Assembly (NCBI GenBank): GCA_016630905.1
Contig: WBMQ01000008.1
Span: forward strand, 248,001-312,000
DNA length: 64,000 nt
Reading direction: 5' to 3'
From: Capillidium heterosporum
Lineage: Eukaryota; Entomophthoromycota; Entomophthoromycetes; Entomophthorales; Capillidiaceae
In this document: one piece after another, positions 36,234 to 46,683 of the stretch
Position numbering within the stretch: the first letter of the stretch is position 1
Layout of the letters: each line of letters opens with the position of its first letter
The notes under the pieces: generated by a model
The model's database searches: none
Told to the model about the DNA's origin: nothing
Seen by the model: the letters and a program-made list of their open reading frames with translations, nothing else
Made by a program: the position numbers and the translations under genes

Positions 36234-37701
36234 TTAGGCGTCAAGTCTAACTTCATCTTTCGGTTGGTACCCAAAGATAAAGTCTACGGCGGCGGCGTTG
36301 GCGGCAGCAATGTCGGTAGGTAACCTAAACTATCAGTACAAATAGTGGGGATAAACTTACTCTCCTAACTTCCACCGAGAAGAATCCAATTTGACGTCGT
36401 AGAACCGGGACTGGAAGGACTTCTTCTCAGCTTCCCATCTCTGGCAACGGTCCCTTTGGTCGTCTTCGATCTTGGTTTTGAAATCAGAGGCCCCGTCGAT
36501 GTCCTTTTCCTTGAGGCATTTGGTCACATCCTTCCAAAGTCTAGATCGATTAAGTATAGTGATTTATAAGGTGAATAGTACCGCCTAGATTCGAATTGGT
36601 GCTGCTCAGTGATAGGTGGGACCGATTTAGGGAACACTTTCAAAGTTTCGGCGTCAAAGAACAACTTCTCCACTTCAGTCTACTAATATTAGTTTTAAAT
36701 AGTCATAAATAGGGTACCTTGCGATCTTTGCTAAATACCTTCTCAGACCACTTCCCATTGAGTTCGTAAATAGTTTCTCCAGTTGTCGTAGATTTGATTC
36801 GGGCTGAAAGGCCGTGGTATGAACCACCAAAGATTCCCTAATTATGTTAGTAAGTTGTTGTAGAGAACATTACCTTTGTCTTGAATTCGGCTTTACAGGT
36901 TAGAGCTGACTTGGAGCATTCGATGGTCACAATTTCCCCAAGTTCATAAGTAAGCTTACCGAAAAGTATGCCGTACACGTATATAGCCGGATAGCTGATT
37001 ATATACTCCTCATCGGGATAATTTAAGAGTCTAATTTTGGCGGTTCCTTCCAGGAAGGTGGCGGCTGAAGTACCGTAGAATTTGGATTTGGGCTTCATCT
37101 CGCCTTCAATTATAAACTGGTTGTCCGGGCTTACAAACGTATAGGCTGAAACTGGAGGGTGGTGTGAAATCTGCTCACCGATAAAGTAGCATTTGGTGCC
37201 GTTCGTAAAATCCCATTGGCTACGGAAGTACTCCCCTAAAACTGGGTTGTAAGGTTTTTTAACTCCCTAAAAGGTTAGTCTTATAAATAAAAACATGATA
37301 CCTTGGGTCTAATATGCCAACCCGAAAGATAAAATTGCGTAACTGCCATAAAGCGTTCCTGGGGAGTCTCAAGCTTATGGGCACTTGAACATGTTACTAA
37401 AAATATAATGGAAAAGGTACTTGATAATAAATTCAGGATGGGACATGAAGTCGGTGATGCGCTCTAAGAAGGATCTAGGCTCAAGGACAAATGTAGGTAG
37501 GGTAACTCGGTGTAGATCTGCTCCCTTGGATAGTTGCCCAATCATTGAAAGTAAAATGTTTTTGGCGCTGGCTTCCAAGACATCCTCGTCCTCTTCTCTA
37601 GCTTTATCCTCCTCTCGGTTATGGTCAAAGTCGGGTACTGGTTCGACACTGGGAGTTCGACTGTGTTTGTTAGCGGTATCATCTACTTTTAATTCATCCA
37701 T
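36234..37701 (-). CDS. Oxysterol-binding-protein-related lipid transfer protein (Osh6/Osh7-like)
   Basis: Seven exons: 37701-37421, 37383-37302, 37266-36874, 36837-36718, 36679-36582, 36540-36361, 36324-36234, giving 414 residues; every phase checks. These proteins move lipids between membranes at contact sites. The core motifs are LPTFVLEPRSFLERITDF at 68-85, GVKKPYNPVLGEYFR, the OSBP signature GEQISHHPPVSA (EQISHHPP at 152-159), KPKSKFYGTSAATFLEG and GILFGKL. The C-terminal helix region has FESRRLWKDVTKCLKEKDID. LPTFVLE resembles the motif linked to phosphatidylserine binding in yeast Osh6/Osh7, so that cargo is likely but inferred. There is no PH domain or FFAT motif. The first 45 residues are acidic and low in complexity. 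Introns are 35-41 nt. Confidence 0.95.
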
Positions 37702-38566
37702 TGTTGAATTCGATCCTACTCTAGCTTTACTCTTTAGCTTAGCGCTTTAGTTTTAGAGCAAAACTTGGCGGGTAAGTTCATTCCTAACTTATAGAGGAAA
37801 TTAAATCAGTCATGCTTCCAAAATGACGCCATTGAATCTTTCTAAATGAAGCGTTTACAAATTGGCTAAAAACTAAACGAGGAAGATGTGTATAGTTAGG
37901 ATTAAGGGTGCCATAGTTAGTTATTGTACAGCATATTTGAAACCGAAGTTAATATTTCGAATATAAACAATGCTAAGAAAATACATTGTTATTTCGAAGT
38001 TCAACAAGCAAAAAGCATGGGCTAAAGGTGCAAAGCAATAAGGCAACTCCCTTAACCTTATAAGAATGTTGAAAACTACCTACCCTTTCAGTTGTAAATT
38101 TGTCAATATAGTTAAACAGCTTTAACTTCTCAACTATGCCATGCTTAGTTGTTGTAGACTCTCAATGGTCGCAGTGCTGGATGACCTAAATATAGTTTCG
38201 CGGATATTAGTAACCCAAGGAAATGAACTTGAACTAAATCCGTATTGATAGGTTAAAGAAAGCTACTATTCTTTGAAGTCGAAAAGTATATAAAACAATA
38301 CGTAGCTACAAAGTAGGTGGTGAAAAATACATAGTATTGAAATAAAATAGGTGAATTAAATAAGACTATCATTATAAATATAGCAAACCAATGCTTTACA
38401 TTTAAAATAGCATGTATAACTATTGACAATAGGACAATAAGCCACAGATTGCCATTTAAAATTAATTGAGGGATATATATAAAATGGCATGCACATTATT
38501 GCTACATTAAACACAACTACAAAATATGTATTTTATTAAATTTCCAAAAAGCTAAATTAAAAAATT
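37702..38566. other. Intergenic region, no gene seen
   Basis: Promoter side of the lipid transfer gene and 3' flank of the GH72-like gene. No supported feature. Confidence 0.45.
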
Positions 38567-40220
38567 TTAAAGGCACCACGTCCATATGGTTATTAGTAAC
38601 ACAGTTAGGTAGAAGCTCCGCTTCGATAAGGGGTATGTGGCACTGGAAACGGTGAGCTGGTTCAGAGCCAGCTTTTCGCCAGGCTTCAACACGATGGGAG
38701 GGTTGGGCGCGTCCTTACTGGTGATATTACACTGGTAATACAAAATTGGACTGACGCTGGTAGCATTTTTGTTAAAATCAAATGGCGATGTACAGGTCTC
38801 CTTGACAGGTTGCGATAGGTCGGAACGGTCATAAACTCCCCAACTTGCTCCAAACTTCCACTTTGTCTCCCAGGTGCATTGGGAATAGGGGCCTTTTGGA
38901 TAGTCCAGCATCTTCTGGCACTCTTCATCCTTGCATATGGATTCGATCTTTTGCGTATAATTGAACTGACTACTTTGAAGTGAAGGCTTGCAAGGGACTA
39001 ACTTATTTACACAATCACATAGCTGGCTATTGGGCATGGTGATCGGCTTTTGGATTTCCTCTTCCGAGGGACAAGTAATTTGTACGGGACTAGGTGAGTA
39101 ATCGTCAAATTTCGAAGCAAACTAAATGATTAGTATCTGAAAAATTCAAAAAAGTACCTTTGGTTTATATGACTGGAACGCCAGCACCAACTTGTTTTTA
39201 GCTGGAAAGACGACAAGGTCCTTACCACGATGCTCAACCAAACCAAAGCTGTCACCAGCATCTTTAAGCTCGTAGACGAACCCGCCCATGAGGCTATCGC
39301 TTAAATTGGAGCTACTAAATTGTTGGAACTATAAAAATAGTAAATAAAGACAATTGGTTGAATAAAATACCATAGAAAACTCTCTATTTATCGGGTCCGC
39401 ACATCCCAAGTTCGTATACATAATTGGTACTGGCGAATTTTTAAAAGCCTCGCTGCTGAAGAAAGAAGGGAGCTGTACCTTATTGCAGCTGTTGAAATCA
39501 TCGATACCTATAAAGTCCACCTGATGGTACATTAGTAAGACTATTAATCACAGCGCATTTACTCGATCATCTTCCGATCCACTTTTACAGTTCAAGTAGT
39601 TGGCATTGGTGTCATCTACCTTACTTCTATCTAAACTAACACCAAAAAGCTTATCCTTCTTCAACTGGTTTTTGGTGTAGCTTTTGAGATCTCGAGCTAT
39701 AGCTTTGGCCTCCCAAATATTTTTACCGTTGACGACGACTCCCATAAAGTTATCAAAATCGGAAAATACATCCATAATTTTGTAATACGTAGCTAAAGCT
39801 TGAATGTCGTATATGGGTTGAACCGTACCGTTGGTAGGATAGTGTAGGCCGATCATAACTTGTAATTTGGATTTCTCGAGTTGAGCCATGCAATTGTTGT
39901 GGTTAACTTCCAGGTCCACCTTTAAAATATTGGTTAATAAAATAAATTTGATAAGCTATTAGTACGTTATATATCAACAGGGTGTTGGCTCCAATTTCGT
40001 TGACCAATTGGCTATCATATTTACAGAGTTCAGCAGGTGCCCCAGTAGGATCGCTTTCCAAATCGTAACGACTCTGGTATACCAACCCTTTGATGTAGTA
40101 AGGTGCACCTGAATTATCGAAAAGTTTACTACCCTTAGCTCGGATACTAGCTTGAAGTTGAAGCAGTAGGCTAAAGAACAGCGTGGTGGTGGTGAAGTTA
40201 AATATTCGCGTTAAATTCAT
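38567..40220 (-). CDS. GH72/CBM43 (Gas/Gel/Phr) family wall protein lacking both catalytic glutamates
   Basis: Five exons: 40220-39966, 39919-39563, 39520-39371, 39328-39158, 39121-38567, 495 residues. Active family members are GPI-anchored beta-1,3-glucanosyltransferases that elongate wall glucan. Signal peptide 1-24; family start KGSKLFDNSGAPYYIKGLVY; then GANTLLIYNVD. The acid/base Glu expected in GFFAGNEV is Lys151 (MGVVVNGKN). The nucleophile Glu expected in FFSEYGC is Asn241 (IMYTNLGC). MGGFVYELKDAGDSFGLV matches the late barrel strand. A cysteine-rich CBM43/X8 domain (LCDCVNKLVPC to about ETCTSPF) follows. The hydrophobic C-terminus (FYLTVLLITIWTWCL) fits a GPI signal. The reading frame and splice sites are intact, so this looks like a maintained pseudoenzyme rather than a dead gene. 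It is divergent from the CWC21 gene. Confidence 0.88.
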
Positions 40221-40634
40221 TTAATTAGGTGATTAGGTGTTAGTATTTTTAAGGTATTGAGGTAGTTGGTTAGTTGTGGTGGCCTGGTATTAATTAGATA
40301 AAGTTTACAGACAATGGAATCAAAGTTTTAGGCAAACTCCAACTCTCAACAATAAATTAGAGCCGGATTTATTCTTGCTCCCAATTGATTAGAAAGCCAT
40401 CCCCAGTTTTTACAAGACTTAATTAACTTTTCTACTCTCTTCAAATTAAACTTTGGTATTGTATAGGTTTATAGGAACTATTGTAAAGTTGCATAAATGA
40501 TTAGTTAAATGCAGATTCAATAGCAAGCCAATTATATGAAGGGATAAGGAACTGAGCTGAAAATCCGGAATCTAAAGGTTGAGTCCCTTTAAGTGAATCA
40601 AAATCCTTTAAACTTTGAGAAGATATCTATCAAC
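40221..40634. promoter_or_regulatory. Intergenic region between divergent GH72-like and CWC21 genes
   Basis: 414 bp between two divergent start codons. CCAAT pentamers lie at 40381-40385 and 40528-40532. A shared regulatory role is inferred from position only. Confidence 0.3.
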
Positions 40635-41177
40635 ATGTACAACGGAATTGGGTTGAAGACAGCAAGAGGATCAGGTACCAACGGGTACGTTATCAAAAAC
40701 GTATCGACTATAACCAAACGTAAACCCGACTACTTGAAGGTCAACGAAGAGGAAAAACCTATGGTAGCTTACAAGGAACCGGACCAAGGTATCCTACTAC
40801 ATGAAAAGAAACGTAAGATCGAATTACAGTGCTTAGAGCTACAAATTCAGTTAGAAGATCAAGAGTAAGTCTTTTGTTTTTGCAATTATATTTATTATTT
40901 TAGGCTTGAAGAAGATGTTATCGAAGAACGCGTTGATGTTTTACGTAAAAAATTGACAGCCAACTTAGAGCGCGGTGAGAAAGATGAAATGGATACCAAG
41001 AAGTTAAAGGCTTACGAGACGCACAAGTTAGCTGCAGCCAAAGTCCATGATAATGCCAAGTTTGAAAAGGCCTTTGGTATCAAGGACCACGTAGAAGGTA
41101 AAGCTTTCGACCAACAGGCGATTCTCAACGAGAAGCTTTTAAAGAAGACGGAACGTGAGCTGAGGAGAATGCAGTAG
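40635..41177 (+). CDS. CWC21: Pre-mRNA-splicing factor Cwc21 (SRRM2 N-terminal-like)
   Basis: Two exons, 40635-40864 and 40904-41177, separated by a 39-nt intron; 167 residues. It starts MYNGIGLKTARGSGTNGYV, the hallmark N-terminus of Cwc21/SRRM2, which contacts Prp8 and Snu114 in the active spliceosome. The cwf21 helix follows: HEKKRKIELQCLELQIQLED, then VIEERVDVLRKKL. The C-terminal half is charged and helical (GIKDHVEGKAFD, KKTERELRRM). An upstream in-frame GTG at 40593 adds 14 residues but not the family start, so the ATG at 40635 was chosen. Confidence 0.93.
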
Positions 41178-42047
41178 ACGTCCCTACCACCTCTTTATTT
41201 TATTTTTCTTTAACGCAACATTTACTGATTCACCTTTTTACAAACAAATAAACTTGGCTATAACATTTTCTACCTTTGGAACTGGTTTGCTATTTGGATG
41301 TCGTTTAATTATCTTAAAAGTATATTTATAACCAATTTGATATTTCTTGGTCAAGTGGGGCTTTAAAGATTTAACAGGTGATCTTTATTATACTTCAGAT
41401 ATTTAAACACTATCGAAGGCTATACCAAATATATTTGCTATTCTTGAAGATTTTGCAGCTTATTTCATACTATCTCTTACTACTACGACCATAAAAGCCT
41501 ATATAGTTTAGTATCTTGTACTTCAAATTTCCATAATAGTTTTCAAAAGAATTGTTGGGATACTATACTGTTTAATGAAACTAAACAGACATTTGCTTGA
41601 CAGATATCTAACTATATTTAGACTAATCATATATACATATTATTACAGCTACTGGGAGCAATACCAATAGCATATCGATATTATATTGAAAAATGGTTTA
41701 AATAGGCTTTAATATAATATATATCCAATCTAAAATGGCTAAATATTTATAAGCATCGTAGCTTACAAAAGAAAAGTATTATAAACTAGTAAACTATAAC
41801 AGATTAAGAAATACATGTATTTTCGGGTACATAAACCTAGAGCTAATTAACTTTTAAAAAACCGATTTAGTAAATATAGATGATGAAATTAAAGCAATAA
41901 ATTAAATCCCAATCACAAGTTAAAACATTAATTAAAATAAATTGAACAGGAAATAAAATTGCAAAGGTTAACCATTTAATAGAAATTACCTATATTTTTG
42001 AATTCATCATATCGATTAAATAGGTTTTTCATTTTAATGTTGACCAC
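41178..42047. other. Intergenic region between convergent genes
   Basis: 3' flanks of CWC21 and of the minus-strand uL22 gene. AT-rich, with no supported feature. Confidence 0.45.
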
Positions 42048-42679
42048 TTAATGTTGTCTGACAGCCTTGCGCTCCAAAACACGTAGGGTGTACTTCTTGG
42101 GGGCAGCCTTGGTGGGGGCCTTCTCAACTACCTTGGAGGTTTCGGTAGCGATAATTTCAATGTGGGAGGGGGAGGACATGTAGGCTAACATTGCTTAAAA
42201 ATCATTTTTTAAAAAAACTTACGGTTGACACGACCGTGGGCACGGTAGGTACGTCTACGCTGGTGACGAGCCTGGTTGACCTGGATGTGCTTGATGACCA
42301 ACTTCTCGACTTCGAGACCCTTGAGCTCGGCGTTCGACTTCAAGTTCTTCAACAAGTCAATAAGGAAGCTGGCCGATTTGGCGGGCCAGCGACCCTGGGT
42401 GGTACCCCACTCCTTGGCCTGGGCAGTACGACCAACACCACCGTTGTGACGGTAGAAGGGGACGCAACGCTTGTGGGCCTTGACATCTTCGAGGTACTGG
42501 ATAGCTTTCTCGAGCTTCATGCCCTTCAAAACGGTGGCGGCCTCATGGGTGTTCTTGTAGTGGACGCGGAGGTCGGAACCACGAGCTTTGACGCCTAACC
42601 TTTTGTAAATAAATGTTTGCGCTTCCAATAAAAATTTACTTTTTTCGCTGTTGACTGGGGTGGACGAGTATCTGACCAT
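42048..42679 (-). CDS. RPL17: Cytosolic large-subunit ribosomal protein uL22 (L17)
   Basis: Three exons: 42679-42640, 42594-42223, 42184-42048, 182 residues. It starts [20 protein letters not shown] and continues with [53 protein letters not shown], then IKHIQVNQA and [21 protein letters not shown], all typical of eukaryotic L17. It lines the peptide exit tunnel of the 60S subunit. The first intron (45 nt) splits the Ser codon after GAAAAA. The second (37 nt) falls in NPYM. The tail ends in [14 protein letters not shown]. Confidence 0.97.
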
Positions 42680-44711
42680 TTTTAAAGAGCTCCTTGATGA
42701 AATTTAGTCCATGTTCTTAAATTTGGCAATGAAATTGAAAATATGATTGTAAAAATTGGTGCTCTTTATTCTTCAATTATGGGAAACTAAAGTTGGAAGC
42801 CGTAAATAGATGGATTCATCTTACCGAAATTTGCTGGAGATAGAAAGAGGAGGAAATAACCAGAAAAATTGTTCACATAGTTAGCCAGTTATTATCTACT
42901 TGGAAATTTTTCAAATTTTGGTAAACTTATTTGGGTTTGAACTTTGTGATTAAATCTTGTTGGAACCAATTAAAAATTAGGTTCAATAGTATGGTTTTTA
43001 TTCCTATTGGGTTTTCAAACGCCCTTTATATAGAATCGGCTAGAAAACGTAGTATATATATATATTTATGGTATAGCTTGATTTTTTGATAGTTTATTAA
43101 TACTAAAATTATATATATCTAATGAATAAGATTTTATCTAATATCATTGTATCTATAGTTTATTATGTATAGCTTGAGCTTAAGTTTTGAAGGTCTCTTG
43201 ATGAATTGATCAAATTTTTGCCAAGCTTTTGAAAGTTGTAATATGCAATTTTAGCTTGAAAACCTATATAATGTAACTATTATTAGTTTCTTAGTTTTCA
43301 ACAAACCATCTATAGAGTTGTTTAGTTTCTACAAGTTATATATGGACATATAAAGAAACTTTTCGTATACTCAAGAAGTTGTAGCTAGTAAGCATTCGAT
43401 TATTTGGTAATAATCTTACTAAAAAGTAAAAATCCTATACTTGTGTAAAATATGGATTCTAAATCATTTTGGTGTTAAAGTACTTACATTTTAAATATTC
43501 TATTTATTAACAAGGCTAGCGATAATTGCTAACCTTTTAGAATTTTAAAAGCTGAGCTATTAATATATTTATACTATTTGATAGTATCAATTGAAACAGC
43601 TATTTTATTGAAAGCTATATATTAGATTACTATCTATAGCTATAATAATTGCTTTTAATTAGAATAGTTTTACTTTTAACTTGGCAATAGAGCTAAAAAA
43701 CTCTAAGCTTTATACTTAACTAAAGGTTAGAATATAGTCTATAAGGAGATATTATAATCTATTATTTACCAAAATGTGAATGCATATGTTTATTAGTTGT
43801 ATTGCCCATCTTATAAACTAATAGTTTTAATTAAAGTAGATAAGAAACTTTAAGTAAAACTATTTCTAATAAGGATGGTATAAATCTAGCAATTAGTTAC
43901 TTTCTATTATACTATATATTCTTATTATCTAAGTAGAGTTTATAAAAGTTTTATTACAGGATATCAACTTAGCTCTCTAGCTAAGTTATATATTGAATAT
44001 TGGATCATTTATCTTTCCATAGGTAACTTGCATTTGTACTAATATTTGATAACGGCTTTAGGCTACATATTTTATCTTTCACCTATCCTTTTTCTTACAC
44101 TTTAGATCACTGTATTGGAAGACAGGGCGTTTGAAAAGTATTCCCCATGCTTTTCAAAGAAAAAGCATGGCCCTTCCTAATTTAAAATATTCACGCTTAT
44201 ATTTCTAGAGTAGAGTGTCAAATATTAACTAGAATTTATATATCTTTCAAAATAAAACTATTGGTAGTAAATGCAGCGTTTCAATTCCAACCTACTTTGG
44301 ATGAAATGCAAGTTTAATTCAGCAAACCAGAAGCCAACGAGGTAAGATGTCAAAGGCAGTCGAAATAGATTTAAGTGCAAGATCTACCATTTTAAGGTAA
44401 TTTAATTTGTTAGTATATATCATATTTAGACAATAGGCTTTATCTTTCAAGTTGGCTAGATTGCTTGCATAAGGTTGTTAGTATAGCAAAATAAGAATTT
44501 AAATCATCGTTAAAGGTATGTTCGGTTTAAAGCAATATAGTTTAAAGTCTTTTAAAATTTGTCTTATATGTATGTCGGTATATACAGCTAATTAGTTATA
44601 TTAGTATATATTAATTTTAAACCTTTTTGCTAAAGGTGAAGGTTTTTTTGGTTTACTTTTCAACTTCAACTGAAAACCTTAAATAGTACACAGCTTACAA
44701 GACTTACTCAA
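42680..44711. other. Intergenic region, very AT-rich
   Basis: About 2 kb of very AT-rich DNA with TA-repeat tracts (for example near 43052-43064). The proximal part is the promoter of the ribosomal protein gene. An ATG at 44348 opens a 16-codon frame ending at a GT, but no matching second exon could be found. Confidence 0.45.
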
Positions 44712-45245
44712 ATGGCTTTTAATAATCTACCAACAGAAAAAACCAAGCTAGTAGAACATACTCAAGATAGTTCGCCTAAGCCGAATTGGAATGGCTTATC
44801 AATGACGGTCATCAACCCGATTAAATACAACAAAGAAAAGTCAACTCAGATATCTGTGCCCCATTCTCCAGCAGTGACCAACAGCTTGAACAGCAATGCT
44901 TGGGATAAAGCAACAGATTTAGAGTTAAACTACCTACCAGTAGAAGGAGCCAGTTTGATTGAAGGCGAATTAGAGGAAGCAGATTGGGTTGAAAGTGATA
45001 CTGCCAGTCATGAAGCTAGGTTAGAAGCAGTTAATATAGCAGAGAAGACGTTTTATGATATAATGCAAAGAATGAATGTTGACCAGGTGAAAAATTTTAT
45101 CAAATTTATGAATAGTTTTGCAGATAAGAAAGCAGCAAAGTTTTTGTTGAAGGAGGAAGGGCACAAAGTTGTACCCGAGTGGAATACATCAAAAGCAAAG
45201 CGTACAAATTCTAAGGTTAAGGAGGTTAAGAAAGTTAAGATGTAA
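44712..45245 (+). CDS. Hypothetical protein, unknown function
   Basis: Single-exon frame of 177 residues with an ATG in a plausible context (actcaaATGGC). The first 100 residues are polar and probably disordered. An acidic stretch (EGELEEADWVESD) is followed by a predicted helical block with FYDIMQRMNVDQVKNFIKFM and DKKAAKFLLKEEG. The end is strongly basic (KAKRTNSKVKEVKKVKM), possibly nuclear or nucleic-acid binding. I do not recognise a family. It lies upstream of the transcription-factor-like array in the same direction, separated by about 1.4 kb with recombinase-like relic sequence. Confidence 0.55.
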   Translation: MAFNNLPTEKTKLVEHTQDSSPKPNWNGLSMTVINPIKYNKEKSTQISVPHSPAVTNSLNSNAWDKATDLELNYLPVEGASLIEGELEEADWVESDTASHEARLEAVNIAEKTFYDIMQRMNVDQVKNFIKFMNSFADKKAAKFLLKEEGHKVVPEWNTSKAKRTNSKVKEVKKVKM

Positions 45246-45529
45246 TGAATTTGGTAAGTATAATAAAGGAATTTTATTTCATATTTATATATGCTAAGAT
45301 TTGCTTTTTATATCTTGTATTCTTATTTATAAAGAGAAAAGAAGATGATAGATAGTGTGCTTGCTTTTTATCATTCAACGATTCTATAAAGTAGGCTCTA
45401 ATAATTTATAAATTGTCTATTTTAAAGATACTTTAAAATAAGATGATAGCAGATTAAAGTTTATTATAGTAGTGCAAGGTAAGAAGAGTCTTGAATAAAC
45501 CCAGCTTTAAATTCAATTATGTCCTTAAG

Positions 45530-46420
45530 AGCACAGAAGATAACTAACTCGGATTGATTATGGGGATCTACGTAAAGATTTTGAGAGGGTTATAACCATG
45601 CTATGGAAGCTCTAAGCTTACGTGATACATTCTATGTTGGTAGACTAACCAAGTTGATTGATGAAGGCACAATAAAGCCACTATATGGGCAGAGAATATC
45701 AACACTGATCCTAGTTTAAAATTAACTGAGGGCATGGTCTCAAAACTATCGGCCTTCTTAGCGATAAAGACAGGTTTCCTATATCTGCGTTCCCTAGAAC
45801 TCATGAACGTGGCACTCAACGATAGGGCCAAATGAATAAAGACTCGGTAGCCTTATGTAAATAAAGACATTATTAACACTAGTCTAGGAACCACAGGCAA
45901 TGCACACGCTCAATTACCTTTTAAGAATAGGTAAGCTCTTAGAGAGGGGTCATTACTAGCCTTTGTAGAACGATAGCAAAGGAATCTGCTAAGTTGAAAA
46001 CGGCTTTGTAAAGCAAGCAATCATCTCAGCAAAGTTAAATAGCTCGGAAATGAGCTCAAGACAATCGTTTATGGTAAATCCTAACGAGGATACAACTTTG
46101 TAGGGCTAGTATACATGGTCTGAATAAACTGATAAGGAACTGACGACGAATGAAAAGATGGGTACGGAATCCAAGCAGACTTTTCACGATGAAACATGTG
46201 GCAGTGAAGTGATCTTCCCGGTCTTTAAGACCTTATAGACGGTATCGTTCTCATCGACAGAAGTGTCATCAAGAAAATGAGTTTAAATGAGGCTGGTCAA
46301 ATCTGGTTTAGATGGCTAGTAAGATGTAGCTCATCTTGATTGCCTGGTTTACATTTGATCACAAGCTAAAGAATAAAAAAGGTCATATAGATCCTAACAA
46401 ATCAGATCTAAAGTTTTCAT
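45530..46420 (+). mobile_element. Possible degraded tyrosine-recombinase (DIRS/Crypton-like) relic
   Basis: This stretch looks less AT-rich than its neighbours by eye and is full of stops in all frames, as in a decayed gene. One 50-codon piece ending at 45830-45832 reads NTDPSLKLTEGMVSKLSAFL, then AIKTGFLYLRSLELMNVAL. Its spacing resembles the start of the tyrosine recombinase catalytic domain (kL..lLAl.Tg.R..dl..L), except that the usual Arg after the Thr-Gly is replaced. No catalytic Arg-His-Arg-Tyr set, terminal repeats or companion frame could be found. The call is tentative. Confidence 0.25.
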
Positions 46421-46683
46421 ATTCAGCCAACTTTTGATCTCGTTAAACTTTATTGATTATAAACCTAAATTTAAATCAAGCTGTTTTTTATATAGTCAGT
46501 TTTGAAGGAGTTACTAGAAATTTGAAAACAATCCCATATTTTTGATTTCTCTATCACCAGCACATTCAGTCATCATACTTAGATTTTAGGGAACTTACAT
46601 TATGGTCTAAATTGTAAATACGCTATATCCAGCTCTACAACGATAACTATAAATTGAACTGATCTTGTAAACTAATGAACAGT

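Noticed and set aside
40593..40634. Upstream GTG start for CWC21
   Set aside because: The conserved family start MYNGIGLK is at the ATG at 40635.
42191..42598. A 135-codon plus-strand frame
   Set aside because: It mirrors the uL22 ribosomal protein exon on the other strand; a composition artefact.
44348..44400. A possible first exon (MSKAVEIDLSARSTILR) ending at a GT
   Set aside because: No acceptor downstream gave an open continuation.
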